DNA of 40,019 bases from contig CAZCFZ010000033.1 of NCBI GenBank assembly GCA_964498065.1, forward strand, positions 1-40,019. Direction: 5' to 3'. The notes below the pieces were generated by a model. That model worked only from the letters and a program-made list of their open reading frames with translations, ran no database searches and was not told the origin of the DNA. Below are positions 31,695-40,019 of this stretch, one piece after another. Numbering within the stretch: position 1 is the stretch's first letter; each line of letters begins with the position of its first letter. Source of the DNA: FEN-1297 sp964498065. Lineage in GTDB: Bacteria; Bacteroidota; Ignavibacteria; Ignavibacteriales; Ignavibacteriaceae. The translations under genes and the position numbers were made by a program.

Positions 31695-34160
31695 ATGTAT
31701 GTCGAAGTAGTCTTTCCTCTGCCTTTTAGAAATTCATTTACTTATTCTGTTCCTTCGGAATTTGAAGCTCTTGTTCAAATAGGAGTAAGAGCCGTAGTAC
31801 CGTTCGGTAAAAGAACTCTAACCGGTTTCATTATAAATAAAAGCGAGACATCAGCCGTTAAAGAGAAAATAAAACCGATTAACGATATTATCGACGACCG
31901 GCCGATATTCAATAAAAAATCCTTAAAATTTTATAAGTGGCTTTCCGAATATTATTTATCTTCTTTAGGAGAAGCTATGAAGTTATCGGTTCCATACGGT
32001 TCGGTAGTAGAGACAAAAAGAAAGATAATTATCGATGGAGATGTTTGTAACGAGCTTCTTTTAAAAGAAAAAAACAAAAACTCCGTTAAAGCTCAAATTT
32101 TAAAAGTGCTTTCGGAAAGAGAAGAAATAAATTTATCCTACCTTCAAAAAATCGTTAAGAAGAAAAATATCTATTCTTCATTAAGAACGCTGGAGAAATC
32201 CGGGGCATTGAATATTCTTGATGAGCTTGATGAAGGAAAAGTAAAAGTAAAAAAATTAAATTATGTTAAGCCGGCAAAATCAATTGCCGAAGTCTATACT
32301 CACCTGCCTGAATTAGAAAACAGATCACCGAAACAGCTTAAGATTATGCTGGAATTAATTTCGAGAAAAAACAAATCTATTTCTCAAGCTGAATTGCTTA
32401 AGAAAACGGAGGCCTCGCAGTCTTCCATTGAGTCGCTCGTTAGTAAAGGATTGATAACGGTCTTTGAAAAAGAAGTTGATAGAAAATATCAAGAAGAATA
32501 TAAAGAAAGCTATAATCAATTAACTTTAACTAGTCAGCAGCAATTAATAGTAGATGAAATAAATAAAGTTTTATCTCAGGGAATATTTGATTCTTTTTTA
32601 CTTCACGGTGTTACCGGAAGCGGCAAAACCCAGGTTTATATTGAGCTAGTAAAAACCGCCTTATCTTTAAATAAAACAGCTTTAATATTAGTCCCGGAAA
32701 TTTCATTAACTCCTCAAATGACTTCGAGATTATATAACAATTTCGGAGAGTTCGTGACGGTAATACACAGCCGGATGTCGTTAGGTGAAAGATTTGATTC
32801 ATGGCGGAGAATTTTAAAAGGAAAATCCAAAGTTGTAATCGGTGCACGTTCGGCATTGTTTGCCCCTTTAACCAACATCGGAATCATTGTAGTTGATGAA
32901 GAACATGACGCGAGTTATAAACAGTTTGAATCTGCACCAAAATACAATGCAAGAGATTCCGCTATAATTCTCGCTAGAATAAACGAATGCCCGATTGTTC
33001 TTGGTTCCGCTACTCCTTCAATTGAAAGTATGTATAATGCAATTTCAGGAAAATATAAGCTACTTTCTCTTCCTGATAGAATCGATAATGCTAAATTACC
33101 TAAGATCAGCCTTATTAACATTTCGATTGAGCGCAAAAAGAAAAAGATGGAAAATGTTTTTTCCAAAGTACTGCTGGATAAAATTGAGGATAGGTTAAAG
33201 AAAAAAGAAGGGATTATTATTCTTCAGAACAGACGAGGATTTTCAACACAAATTTATTGTGAAGACTGCAATGAAATTGAAACATGTGACAATTGTTCGG
33301 TGCCGTTAATTTATCATATCAATCAAAATATTCTGCAATGCCATTACTGCGGTATGACGAAGAAAGTCCCTAATGCATGTACACACTGCGGCTCCCTTTC
33401 AATAAAATATTTCGGCACGGGAACAGAAAGAGTTGAAGATGAACTTGAATATTATTTCCCGGGTGTGAAAATAAAAAGAGTTGATTCGGATTCTATTTCG
33501 AGAAAATCTTCTTTAAGCAAAATTTTATTTGAATTCGGTAAAGGAGATGTAGATATTCTTGTGGGAACTCAAATGGTTTCCAAGGGATTGGATTTTCCCA
33601 GGCTTACTCTCGTCGGTGTAATCTCGGCGGAAACTACTTTATGGCTGCCGGATTTCAGGGCTGATGAAAGAACATTTCAATTATTAACTCAAGTTGCCGG
33701 ACGTGCAGGAAGAAGCAAAGTTGAAGGTGAAGTAATTATTCAAACCCAAAATGAAAAACACTTCGCTTTACAAAAAGTACTTCTAAATGATTACACAGGA
33801 TTTTACCGAAAAGAGATCATCGACCGTGAAAAACTAGGTTACCCTCCTTTTACTAGAATTTGCTTAATAGAGACAAAAGATCCCGAAGAAGAAAAAGCCA
33901 AAGGCGCTATTAATGATTTTTTTAATGAACTTTCAGCCTATAGAAAGTGGCTGAAGATCTCAACTCCCACCTCTGCTATTATTGCGAGATTAAAAGGTAA
34001 TTATCGTTTCCATATTTTAATAAAAAGTGCGAAAGATGTTGATCCGGGCGGGGCAATTTTAAGAAAAGCTGTTTTAACATCTTTTGCAGAATTTAACCGC
34101 AAATCGAGATTTAGAGATGTTAAATTAATTTATGATGTCGATCCACAAAGTATAATTTAA
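31695..34160 (+). CDS. priA: Primosomal helicase PriA (replication restart)
   Basis: An 821-residue superfamily 2 helicase that reloads the replisome at stalled forks. The N-terminal 3'-DNA-binding domain starts with VEVVFPLPFRNSFTYSVP, followed by a winged helix region. Walker A GVTGSGKT is at 305-312 and DEEH at 401-404. The zinc-binding insert (about 522-565) has the CxxC pairs of CEDC, CDNC, CHYC and CTHC. Helicase motifs V and VI (GTQMVSKGLDFP and QVAGRAGR) follow. All parts are present and length is slightly above the usual 730-800. There is no ribosome site before the ATG. Confidence 0.97.
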   Translation: MYVEVVFPLPFRNSFTYSVPSEFEALVQIGVRAVVPFGKRTLTGFIINKSETSAVKEKIKPINDIIDDRPIFNKKSLKFYKWLSEYYLSSLGEAMKLSVPYGSVVETKRKIIIDGDVCNELLLKEKNKNSVKAQILKVLSEREEINLSYLQKIVKKKNIYSSLRTLEKSGALNILDELDEGKVKVKKLNYVKPAKSIAEVYTHLPELENRSPKQLKIMLELISRKNKSISQAELLKKTEASQSSIESLVSKGLITVFEKEVDRKYQEEYKESYNQLTLTSQQQLIVDEINKVLSQGIFDSFLLHGVTGSGKTQVYIELVKTALSLNKTALILVPEISLTPQMTSRLYNNFGEFVTVIHSRMSLGERFDSWRRILKGKSKVVIGARSALFAPLTNIGIIVVDEEHDASYKQFESAPKYNARDSAIILARINECPIVLGSATPSIESMYNAISGKYKLLSLPDRIDNAKLPKISLINISIERKKKKMENVFSKVLLDKIEDRLKKKEGIIILQNRRGFSTQIYCEDCNEIETCDNCSVPLIYHINQNILQCHYCGMTKKVPNACTHCGSLSIKYFGTGTERVEDELEYYFPGVKIKRVDSDSISRKSSLSKILFEFGKGDVDILVGTQMVSKGLDFPRLTLVGVISAETTLWLPDFRADERTFQLLTQVAGRAGRSKVEGEVIIQTQNEKHFALQKVLLNDYTGFYRKEIIDREKLGYPPFTRICLIETKDPEEEKAKGAINDFFNELSAYRKWLKISTPTSAIIARLKGNYRFHILIKSAKDVDPGGAILRKAVLTSFAEFNRKSRFRDVKLIYDVDPQSII

Positions 34161-34167
34161 TAGTAAA

Positions 34168-34190
34168 AGGCCCGCACTACAAGCAGGCCT
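34168..34190 (-). terminator. Terminator of the Yip1-domain gene
   Basis: AGGCCCGC (34168-34175) pairs with GCAGGCCT (34183-34190) with one C-A mismatch. Read on the minus strand it is followed by TTTTACTATT, so it most likely ends the minus-strand gene whose stop is at 34202. It also lies 8 bp after the priA stop and could act on both strands. Confidence 0.6.
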
Positions 34191-34201
34191 AAGCAATTAT
34201 A

Positions 34202-35035
34202 TTACATTCCGAATCGTAAAAATGGAACTGCTTTGCCGATAAAGAACAATATTAAGCTTCCGAAGAACCAGATGCATAAAACCGTTACGACATATTTAGT
34301 AGTATTTTTTGATTTAAACATTTTAGCTAAACCAATTCCGAATACAACAAACACCCAGATACTGATTATGTTTAATTTATCTAAAATGAAACCTATAAAT
34401 GTAGATTTATCCGAATCCAAAATTGAAGCCAGGCTGATATCTAAAAAATACCTGTTCATTAAAAAGGCCAGAATTGTAGCGATAACAACTCCAATAATTG
34501 CAATATAAGACACCAATCCATAGGGTACTAAAACAGATAAATAATTCCCCTCTCCCTTTAAAACAAATCTGGCAAATAAGAAATAAATTCCGGCTAAGAT
34601 AAAAAACAAAATAAATCCGCCGACAAAAATGCCAACCATGGCAATAACCATTTGAATACTTCCTCCCCCCATAAATTTCCTCATCCTATCCATTTGTTCA
34701 TTCGCTTGATCTTGAGTTATGCGGCCTGCTTTAACTTCAGCATTCAATCTTTGTTCAACTTTAGCCATAGCTTTTTCGGTAATTGAATATCTAATTTCAG
34801 CGTTATTCATTAAAACAAAATGACAAATAGCCGTTATAATCAAAGCAAGTAATATGGGAAGCAGCCAGTCAATTGTTTTAACCGGGTGCTGAGCAATGTT
34901 CTCAAAAGTCTTACCGGGTTCGGTAAATATACCAACCAATTTATCCGAATGACTGAGTTCTTCTTCGGGTTCTTGAGGTATATCTTCATTCGGTTGGGAA
35001 TCGGGTGTGGTACTCGAGGAATCAAAATTATCCAT
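34202..35035 (-). CDS. Yip1-domain integral membrane protein
   Basis: A 277-residue membrane protein. The first 30 residues are acidic, Pro/Ser-rich and likely disordered. Then comes the Yip1 domain, beginning with the typical KLVGIFTEPGKTFENIA segment and including five membrane segments (about 50-70, 125-150, 165-190, 210-235 and 245-265). A charged helical loop (about 75-115) contains the QRLNAEVKAGRITQDQANEQ stretch. GGAGGA at 35041-35046 is a strong ribosome site. In bacteria the function of these proteins is unknown; some sit with membrane lipid or trafficking genes. There is no context here to narrow it. Confidence 0.85.
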   Translation of the reverse strand: MDNFDSSSTTPDSQPNEDIPQEPEEELSHSDKLVGIFTEPGKTFENIAQHPVKTIDWLLPILLALIITAICHFVLMNNAEIRYSITEKAMAKVEQRLNAEVKAGRITQDQANEQMDRMRKFMGGGSIQMVIAMVGIFVGGFILFFILAGIYFLFARFVLKGEGNYLSVLVPYGLVSYIAIIGVVIATILAFLMNRYFLDISLASILDSDKSTFIGFILDKLNIISIWVFVVFGIGLAKMFKSKNTTKYVVTVLCIWFFGSLILFFIGKAVPFLRFGM

Positions 35036-35271
35036 ACATGTCCTCCTTGTATTATAAAATAATTAGAATTACTCAAAAAAATTATTCAATGTTTATCCAA
35101 AAGGCAATAAAAAAATTATAAAATTTCAATTTGTTGTTTTGCAGCCGTTTTTTTAAGAAGTTTAAAACATTAAAATGTTCAATTAATATGGTTAACAATA
35201 CCGTAGCAAGTTCCCTTCTTATTACAAATATTTAGGGAAAATAGTTTAACTAAAATTTAGTGAAGGACAAT

Positions 35272-36645
35272 ATGAAAACAATTATCGAACCTTTCAAAAT
35301 AAAATCTGTGGAACCCATAAGGTTTACGACAAAAGATGAGAGAATTAAATTAATTAAAGAAGCCGGTTACAATCCTTTTATGCTTAATGCGGATGATGTT
35401 TTAATTGATTTACTAACCGACAGCGGAACTTCTGCCATGAGTTCCAAACAATGGGCGGGAATTATGGACGGTGATGAATCTTACGCCGGTTCTAAAAGCT
35501 TTTACCGGTTTGAAAATGCCGTAAAAAAAATTACAGGGATGAGTTATATTATTCCGACGCATCAAGGCAGGGCTGCTGAAAAAATTCTATTTTCAACATT
35601 AGGGGGAGAAGGAAAATATTTCCCGAACAATACGCATTTCGATACTACTCGTGCAAATATAGAATTTACCGGTGCAGAAGCTGTCGATCTATTAAATGAA
35701 ACCGGCAAACATCCTGAAATTCGTGCAGACTTTAAAGGAGACATGGATGTTGAAGCGCTTGATAAATTTATTAATAAGGTTGGTAAAGAAAACATACCGC
35801 TATGCATGATTACCGTTACAAACAATTCGGGCGGAGGTCAACCAGTATCGATGAAAAATATTAGAGAGGTAAAAGACGTTTGTAAAAAATATGATATTCC
35901 CCTTTTTCTTGATGCATGCAGGTTTGCAGAAAATGCATACTTTATAAAAAAGAGAGAACCGGGTTATGCGGATAAACCGCTTTTGGAAATTGCACAAGAA
36001 ATGTTTTCTTATGCGGACGGTGCAACAATGAGTGCTAAGAAAGATGCACTTGTAAACATAGGCGGATTTTTAGCTTTAAATGATGAAAAACTAGCACAAC
36101 AGTGCAGGAACCTTCTAATAGTTACGGAGGGCTTTACAACTTACGGCGGACTTGCAGGCCGCGACCTGGAAGCAATAGCGCAGGGATTGGAAGAGGTACT
36201 TGACGAACATTACTTGCAGTACAGAATTAGAAGTATCGAATATCTCGGTGAAAAATTAATTTCCGCCGGCGTACCTTTAATTGAACCGCCGGGCGGTCAT
36301 GCGATTTATATTGACGCAAAAAGATTTTTACCCAATATACCTCCGGAGCATTTTCCGGGACAATCGATTGTTTGTGCATTATATGTTGAAGGAGGAATTC
36401 GCAGTGTGGAAATAGGCAGTGTAATGTTCGGCAAGTATGATAAGAACGGTAAATTAATTCCTCCGACGATGGAATTGGTCAGACTCGCTATACCCAGGAG
36501 AGTTTATACACAAAGTCATATTGATTACGTTTTAGAAATAATTCTCGAAGTTTATAAGAATCGAAATAACCTAAAAGGTTTTAAAATTGAATATGAAGCG
36601 CCGATGCTCAGGCACTTTACAGCAAGGTTTTCGGAATTAAATTAA
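35272..36645 (+). CDS. tnaA: Beta-eliminating lyase, tryptophanase type
   Basis: A PLP enzyme of the tryptophanase/tyrosine phenol-lyase family, 457 residues. LLTDSGTSAMSSKQWAGIM, THQGRAAEK, DACRFAENAYFIKKRE and the PLP lysine K257 (MSAKKDA) are present. Overall sequence and length resemble tyrosine phenol-lyase, whose PLP lysine is also numbered 257, but two positions that separate the enzymes follow tryptophanase: D124 (FDTT; Thr in tyrosine phenol-lyase) and I381 (VEIGS; Arg in tyrosine phenol-lyase). Tryptophan to indole, pyruvate and ammonia is therefore the likely reaction. The ATG at 35272 has AAGGA at 35263-35267; a GTG at 35260 would add four residues. No tnaC-like leader or permease is nearby. 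Confidence 0.88.
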   Translation: MKTIIEPFKIKSVEPIRFTTKDERIKLIKEAGYNPFMLNADDVLIDLLTDSGTSAMSSKQWAGIMDGDESYAGSKSFYRFENAVKKITGMSYIIPTHQGRAAEKILFSTLGGEGKYFPNNTHFDTTRANIEFTGAEAVDLLNETGKHPEIRADFKGDMDVEALDKFINKVGKENIPLCMITVTNNSGGGQPVSMKNIREVKDVCKKYDIPLFLDACRFAENAYFIKKREPGYADKPLLEIAQEMFSYADGATMSAKKDALVNIGGFLALNDEKLAQQCRNLLIVTEGFTTYGGLAGRDLEAIAQGLEEVLDEHYLQYRIRSIEYLGEKLISAGVPLIEPPGGHAIYIDAKRFLPNIPPEHFPGQSIVCALYVEGGIRSVEIGSVMFGKYDKNGKLIPPTMELVRLAIPRRVYTQSHIDYVLEIILEVYKNRNNLKGFKIEYEAPMLRHFTARFSELN

Positions 36646-36660
36646 AGATATAAATGCCGG

Positions 36661-37494
36661 ATGAAAATAAAAAAAGAATATAATTACACGAATAAAAGAC
36701 AGATTTGGCGCCTGCTTCCTACAAAGTCAAATAAATTAGTTATAGAAGAAAGAGATACCGGTACGAAGGAAGTCTTTTTCAATTGTATAGATATAATTTC
36801 AGGTGTCGACATATTTAGAAACTTTCAGCTTGATGAAAAATACTGGGCCGGTATTGAGATAATTCATGACGACATTATACTATTTCATAAATATCCTGAC
36901 AGAGATATGCCAGGACACCGCGGAATAATCACATACGATATAAATACTCAAAGTATTTTATGGCAAAATGATGATTACATTTTCCTCTTTATCTGGGAAG
37001 ATAAGATTTACTGCTACCAGAATTTATTTGAAGGGAGAAAATATTATAGTGTTGACATTCAATCCGGTGAATATATTGAAGAACTGGGAGAAGATTCTGA
37101 TTCAATAAATATTTTAAGAGAAAAGTCATTCGATTCGATCAGCTATGACGGTTATTTATTTCCTGAGACTTATAGCACATCAGTAATAAAGAATAATTCG
37201 AGCCTGTCGGATTTTATGCAGGAATTCATGCAAAATCATGTTATAGTTGGTGAGATTGAATTTATTCTATTGGATAATTATATTTTATTAAACTGCCACG
37301 GGCCGCTGAAGAACGGATATCTTAAGAATACATTTATGGCTATTGAAATTTTATCTAAAAAGATTATCTTTAAAGAGGAATTAAACTCTCAGGCTAAAGC
37401 TTTCGTACCGGATTCTTTTTTTATAAAAGATAATTATTTATTTCTTCTGATTGAAAAGAATAAGCTAACGGTTTGTTCTATAAACAAAACATAA
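36661..37494 (+). CDS. DUF4905-family protein
   Basis: A 277-residue, mostly beta protein without signal peptide. The N-terminal WRLLPTKSNKLVIEERDTGT, followed by FQLDEKYWAGIEIIHDDIILFHKYPDRDMPGH and IITYDINTQSILWQNDD-type segments, recalls the DUF4905 family of Bacteroidota and relatives, a beta-propeller-like set of repeats with Trp-rich blades. It lies 15 bp after the tryptophanase gene and 13 bp before AMMECR1, so all appear to share one transcript. The role is unknown. The family call is from memory of the pattern. Confidence 0.65.
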   Translation: MKIKKEYNYTNKRQIWRLLPTKSNKLVIEERDTGTKEVFFNCIDIISGVDIFRNFQLDEKYWAGIEIIHDDIILFHKYPDRDMPGHRGIITYDINTQSILWQNDDYIFLFIWEDKIYCYQNLFEGRKYYSVDIQSGEYIEELGEDSDSINILREKSFDSISYDGYLFPETYSTSVIKNNSSLSDFMQEFMQNHVIVGEIEFILLDNYILLNCHGPLKNGYLKNTFMAIEILSKKIIFKEELNSQAKAFVPDSFFIKDNYLFLLIEKNKLTVCSINKT

Positions 37495-37507
37495 GAAAGA
37501 AAATATC

Positions 37508-38089
37508 ATGGAACTTACGGAGAAAGCAAAAGGTGTTTTAATGCTGGCTGCAAGAGATTCTATTCGCTCCCTATTCGGGGATAAACTTCCTCCCATTATT
37601 GATTTCAAATATTACCCTGAATTAGAACAAGTAGGGACAGGCACTTTTGTAACATTAACGCTGAATAATCAATTAAGAGGATGTATTGGATATATTACTT
37701 CGGATTTAACATTATTTGAGTCTGTATGCGAAGCAGCTAAACAAGCGGCTGTAAATGACCCGCGTTTTTATCCGGTAACGGAAAATGAATTAACTGAAAT
37801 TAATATAGAAATTTCAGTGCTTTCCTCTTTATCTCCCATTTATAGTTACGATCAAATCCAATTAGGCATTCACGGATTGGTTCTAGATGATGAGTACAAC
37901 CGGGCTGTTTTACTTCCGCAGGTTGCAGTCGAAAATAATTTTGATCTGCCCCAATTTTTAACTGCGCTTTGTGAAAAAGCAGGATTAGATCCTTATGCAT
38001 GGGAAACGGACATGTTAAATATCAAAACATTTACCGCAGTTGTTTTTTCCGAAATTGACAATAGGAAACGGACATATGAACACGGTTAG
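37508..38089 (+). CDS. amrA: AMMECR1-domain protein (AmmeMemoRadiSam system protein A)
   Basis: A 193-residue soluble protein of the AMMECR1 family. The signature LRGCIGYITS is at about residues 57-66, followed by the AAKQAAVNDPRFYPVTENEL segment and a GLVLDDEYNRAVLLPQVAVE region. In many bacteria and archaea it occurs with Memo and a radical SAM enzyme in the AmmeMemoRadiSam set. Here its end overlaps the Memo gene start by 14 bp. The reaction is not known from sequence. The radical SAM partner is not present within the visible part of the operon. Confidence 0.92.
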   Translation: MELTEKAKGVLMLAARDSIRSLFGDKLPPIIDFKYYPELEQVGTGTFVTLTLNNQLRGCIGYITSDLTLFESVCEAAKQAAVNDPRFYPVTENELTEINIEISVLSSLSPIYSYDQIQLGIHGLVLDDEYNRAVLLPQVAVENNFDLPQFLTALCEKAGLDPYAWETDMLNIKTFTAVVFSEIDNRKRTYEHG

Positions 38090-38897
38090 GAAACCTGTCG
38101 TAGCAGGAGTATTTTATCCGGCTGAGCAAAAAAAGCTGCAGGACGAAATTGATTTGCTTTTATCATTATCAAAAAGCGAGATTAATTTAACGAAAATTTT
38201 CGGAATTGTAGTTCCACATGCAGGATATATTTATTCGGGAAGAACCGCAGCTTTCGGATTTAATTTGTTAAAAGATAAAGGTTATAAAAATGTTATTATA
38301 ATTTCTCCGAGTCACAGAGAATATTTCCCCGGTATTTCAATCTATGACGGGCAGGCTTTTGAAACACCTTTAGGCTCCATTCCTATTAATAATCAATTAG
38401 CTGAAAAATTAACTATTGGAAGTAATACTATATTTAAAAGTACAACCGGGCATAAACAGGAACATGCTGTAGAAGTTCAAATACCTTTTCTTCAAACTGT
38501 TTTAAAAGATTTTACGATTGTCCCTGTTGTAATGGGAGATCAAGGCAGAAGTTTCGTCGATGAACTTGCGGTAAAAATTTCGGAAATAATAGACGATAAT
38601 ACAATAGTTGTCGCCAGCTCAGACCTTTCACATTACCATACCAAATATGAAGCCAATCAGCTCGATTCTATTGTTGAAAAAAGAATTCTTGATTTTGATT
38701 TTGACCGTCTCCAATACGATCTTGAAAGCAACACATGCGAAGCATGCGGCGGAGGACCTATTGTAGCAATGATGAAGGCTGCTTTCCGGTTAAAAAAGAA
38801 TAAATCAATTATTCTTAATAGAAGCGATTCCGGTGATACATCGGGCGATAATAATGAAGTTGTGGGATATCTCTCCGCCGCTGTTTACGGAGACTGA
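38076..38897 (+). CDS. amrB: Memo-family protein (AmmeMemoRadiSam system protein B)
   Basis: A 273-residue protein of the Memo family, which has the fold of class III extradiol dioxygenases. Visible motifs include VPHAGYIYSGRTAAFGF (about residues 46-62), IISPSHREYFPG, the VEVQIPFLQ segment, SSDLSHYHTKYEA and EACGGGPI with a Cys and a His-based metal site. The start is taken at ATG 38076, with AGGAA just upstream, rather than an in-frame ATG at 38040 that would add a 12-residue unrelated extension inside amrA. It overlaps amrA by 14 bp, so the two are coupled. Confidence 0.92.
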   Translation: MNTVRKPVVAGVFYPAEQKKLQDEIDLLLSLSKSEINLTKIFGIVVPHAGYIYSGRTAAFGFNLLKDKGYKNVIIISPSHREYFPGISIYDGQAFETPLGSIPINNQLAEKLTIGSNTIFKSTTGHKQEHAVEVQIPFLQTVLKDFTIVPVVMGDQGRSFVDELAVKISEIIDDNTIVVASSDLSHYHTKYEANQLDSIVEKRILDFDFDRLQYDLESNTCEACGGGPIVAMMKAAFRLKKNKSIILNRSDSGDTSGDNNEVVGYLSAAVYGD

Positions 38898-39824
38898 TTG
38901 CCGGAACATAAAAAAAATATAGCTGTAATCGGTGCAGGTAAAATTTCCTATTCTTTAGGCCATGCATTACAAAAAAGCAAGTATAATATTACCATAGTAG
39001 TTAGTCGGCATTTAACTTCCGCAAAAAAACTTGCAGACAAATTCAGAATAAAAAAATATTCCGATCATTTAAATGATATCCCGGAAAACTGCAGATTGTT
39101 TTTCCTTGCCGTACCGGACAGTCAAATTAAAAATGCAGCCGATGATTTATCCCGGCTGAAATTAGATTTTAAACATTCATTATTTGTGCATCTTTCCGGT
39201 GCACATGATGTATCCTTGCTGAATTCACTAAAAAACAAAAATGCAAAAACGGCTTCATTTCATATTATGCAAACATTTCCTACTAAAAAAGTTGTAAACA
39301 TCAAAAACAGTTTCGTTGCTGTTGAGACCGAAAATAATCAAGTAAAACGTGTTTTATTTCAACTTGCCGAATCTCTTGGGCTTAATCCATTTGAATTAAA
39401 AAGTGAAAATAAAACCTTATATCATGCCGCCGGAGTTTTTGCATCAAATTTTTTGACATGTAATATTTTTAATTCCGAAAAACTATTTAAAGAAAGTAAA
39501 ATCTATAATTCCAATTTCTATGAAATTATACGGCCCATTATATATACTACATTGCGGAATATTAAAAGAGAAGGAACCATTAAGGCTTTATCAGGGCCTG
39601 TTGAAAGAGGCGATTTGGAAACAATTAAAGGTCATTTATCCGGTATAAAAAAGGAAAACAAAAATAAATTTTCTAAAATATTTTTTATGAATTATATCAT
39701 TCAATCTTTATCCCTGCTCGATATAGTAAATAGTAAATACGGAAATTTGAATAAAAGACATTTGGAAATTAAAAAGTATCTCATGCAAGAATTAAAGAAA
39801 TATTCTTCATCCAAGATAATATAG
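38898..39824 (+). CDS. Rossmann-fold protein with DUF2520 domain
   Basis: A 308-residue protein. The N-terminal half is a Rossmann dinucleotide-binding domain (IAVIGAGKISYSLGHAL, then VVSRHLTSAKKLADKF, and FFLAVPDSQIKNAADDL), and the C-terminal half from about residue 140 is DUF2520 (TASFHIMQTFPTKK and HAAGVFASNFLTCN motifs). The overall plan is that of NADP-dependent beta-hydroxyacid/ketopantoate-type reductases. The only good start is a TTG at 38898 directly after the Memo stop, with GGAG at 38890-38893 nearby; that gives the expected short lead-in to the Rossmann motif. The substrate is unknown. Confidence 0.85.
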   Translation: MPEHKKNIAVIGAGKISYSLGHALQKSKYNITIVVSRHLTSAKKLADKFRIKKYSDHLNDIPENCRLFFLAVPDSQIKNAADDLSRLKLDFKHSLFVHLSGAHDVSLLNSLKNKNAKTASFHIMQTFPTKKVVNIKNSFVAVETENNQVKRVLFQLAESLGLNPFELKSENKTLYHAAGVFASNFLTCNIFNSEKLFKESKIYNSNFYEIIRPIIYTTLRNIKREGTIKALSGPVERGDLETIKGHLSGIKKENKNKFSKIFFMNYIIQSLSLLDIVNSKYGNLNKRHLEIKKYLMQELKKYSSSKII

Positions 39825-39942
39825 AACCGCTGCAAATTTTAACTTTAGGTATTTGAGAAAAATTATTAGACCGGAATTTCCTTCCTTTTTACTATATTTG
39901 TATTCAATTTTGAATTATAATTAAGGAGCAGTCGTCATCAAA

Positions 39943-40019
39943 ATGCAAAAAAATAATCAGAATGATGTAATTGATAAAATAGTTTCTCTTGCAAAGAGAA
40001 GAGGATTTGTATTTCAATC
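39943..40019 (+). CDS. glyQS: Glycyl-tRNA synthetase, N-terminal fragment cut by the window end
   Basis: The first 25 residues are visible, including DKIVSLAKRRGFVFQ, a well-conserved opening of the alpha2-type (bacterial class II, eukaryote-like) glycyl-tRNA synthetase. AAGGAG lies at 39923-39928, 14 nt before the ATG, slightly longer spacing than usual. TATATTTG at 39893-39900 resembles a Bacteroidota -7 promoter element but no -33 box was found at the right distance. Only the start of the gene is inside the window. Confidence 0.75.
   Translation, partial: MQKNNQNDVIDKIVSLAKRRGFVFQ

Noticed and set aside
39893..39900. TATATTTG before glyQS as a -7 element
   Set aside because: Good single-box match, but no -33 TTG at the right spacing; mentioned only in the gene entry.
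1..40019. CRISPR arrays, tRNA or rRNA genes, intact transposases and phage genes
   Set aside because: Looked for on both strands by eye; no regularly spaced repeats, cloverleaf patterns, conserved rRNA segments or transposase motifs were found.

Overview
The window looks like a chromosomal stretch from an AT-rich, free-living Gram-negative bacterium of the FCB group, most likely the Ignavibacteria (sister to Bacteroidota and Chlorobi). This is inferred from AT-rich genes with weak or absent Shine-Dalgarno sites, one clear Bacteroidota-type promoter (TTG-N19-TAnnTTTG), the exbB-exbD-exbD-tonB-PstS-TPR gene order, a divergent Chlorobium-like membrane pyrophosphatase, and a PAS-rich hybrid kinase. 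No rRNA, tRNA, CRISPR array or intact transposase was found. A short tandem repeat at the extreme left edge may be the end of an insertion element outside the window.

Layout. 0.1-3.1 kb: a cobalamin riboswitch controls a BtuB-like TonB receptor and a DUF6580 membrane protein, closed by a strong terminator. 3.1-6.6 kb: a HAD-IIA phosphatase, a possible antisense gene remnant, and a GC-rich membrane H+-pyrophosphatase that differs from its neighbours in base composition. 7.4-9.7 kb: a small membrane protein and a first ExbB-ExbD-TonB set. 9.7-13.0 kb: DedA and a D-Ala-D-Ala-ligase-like ATP-grasp enzyme on the minus strand, divergent from a C39-like cysteine peptidase and an isochorismatase-family hydrolase. 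13.0-18.2 kb: a gene-poor stretch with a probable pseudogene, then a TPR protein, a membrane histidine kinase and an NtrC-type sigma-54 activator. 18.2-24.2 kb: a regulatory region with two identical palindromes and a sigma-54-like promoter, then a second TonB operon (exbB, two exbD, tonB, a small membrane protein, a PstS-like lipoprotein, a TPR protein, a 45-residue membrane protein) followed by soluble pyrophosphatase. 24.3-28.5 kb: one 1376-residue multi-PAS hybrid histidine kinase. 29-34.2 kb: a DUF123 protein, lysA, a putative lipoprotein and priA. 34.2-40 kb: a Yip1-domain membrane protein, a tryptophanase-type lyase, a DUF4905 protein, AMMECR1, Memo, a DUF2520 Rossmann protein, and the start of glycyl-tRNA synthetase.

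How it fits together. Envelope energisation is the main theme: two TonB motors, a B12 receptor they could power, and a proton-pumping pyrophosphatase beside a separate soluble pyrophosphatase. The most interesting candidate system is the sigma-54 two-component pair lying directly upstream of the second TonB operon, whose upstream region carries paired 15-bp palindromes at enhancer distance from a GG-N10-GA element. That would make the TonB/PstS-like/TPR operon a regulated envelope system rather than a constitutive one. The regulatory link is an inference from sequence layout only.
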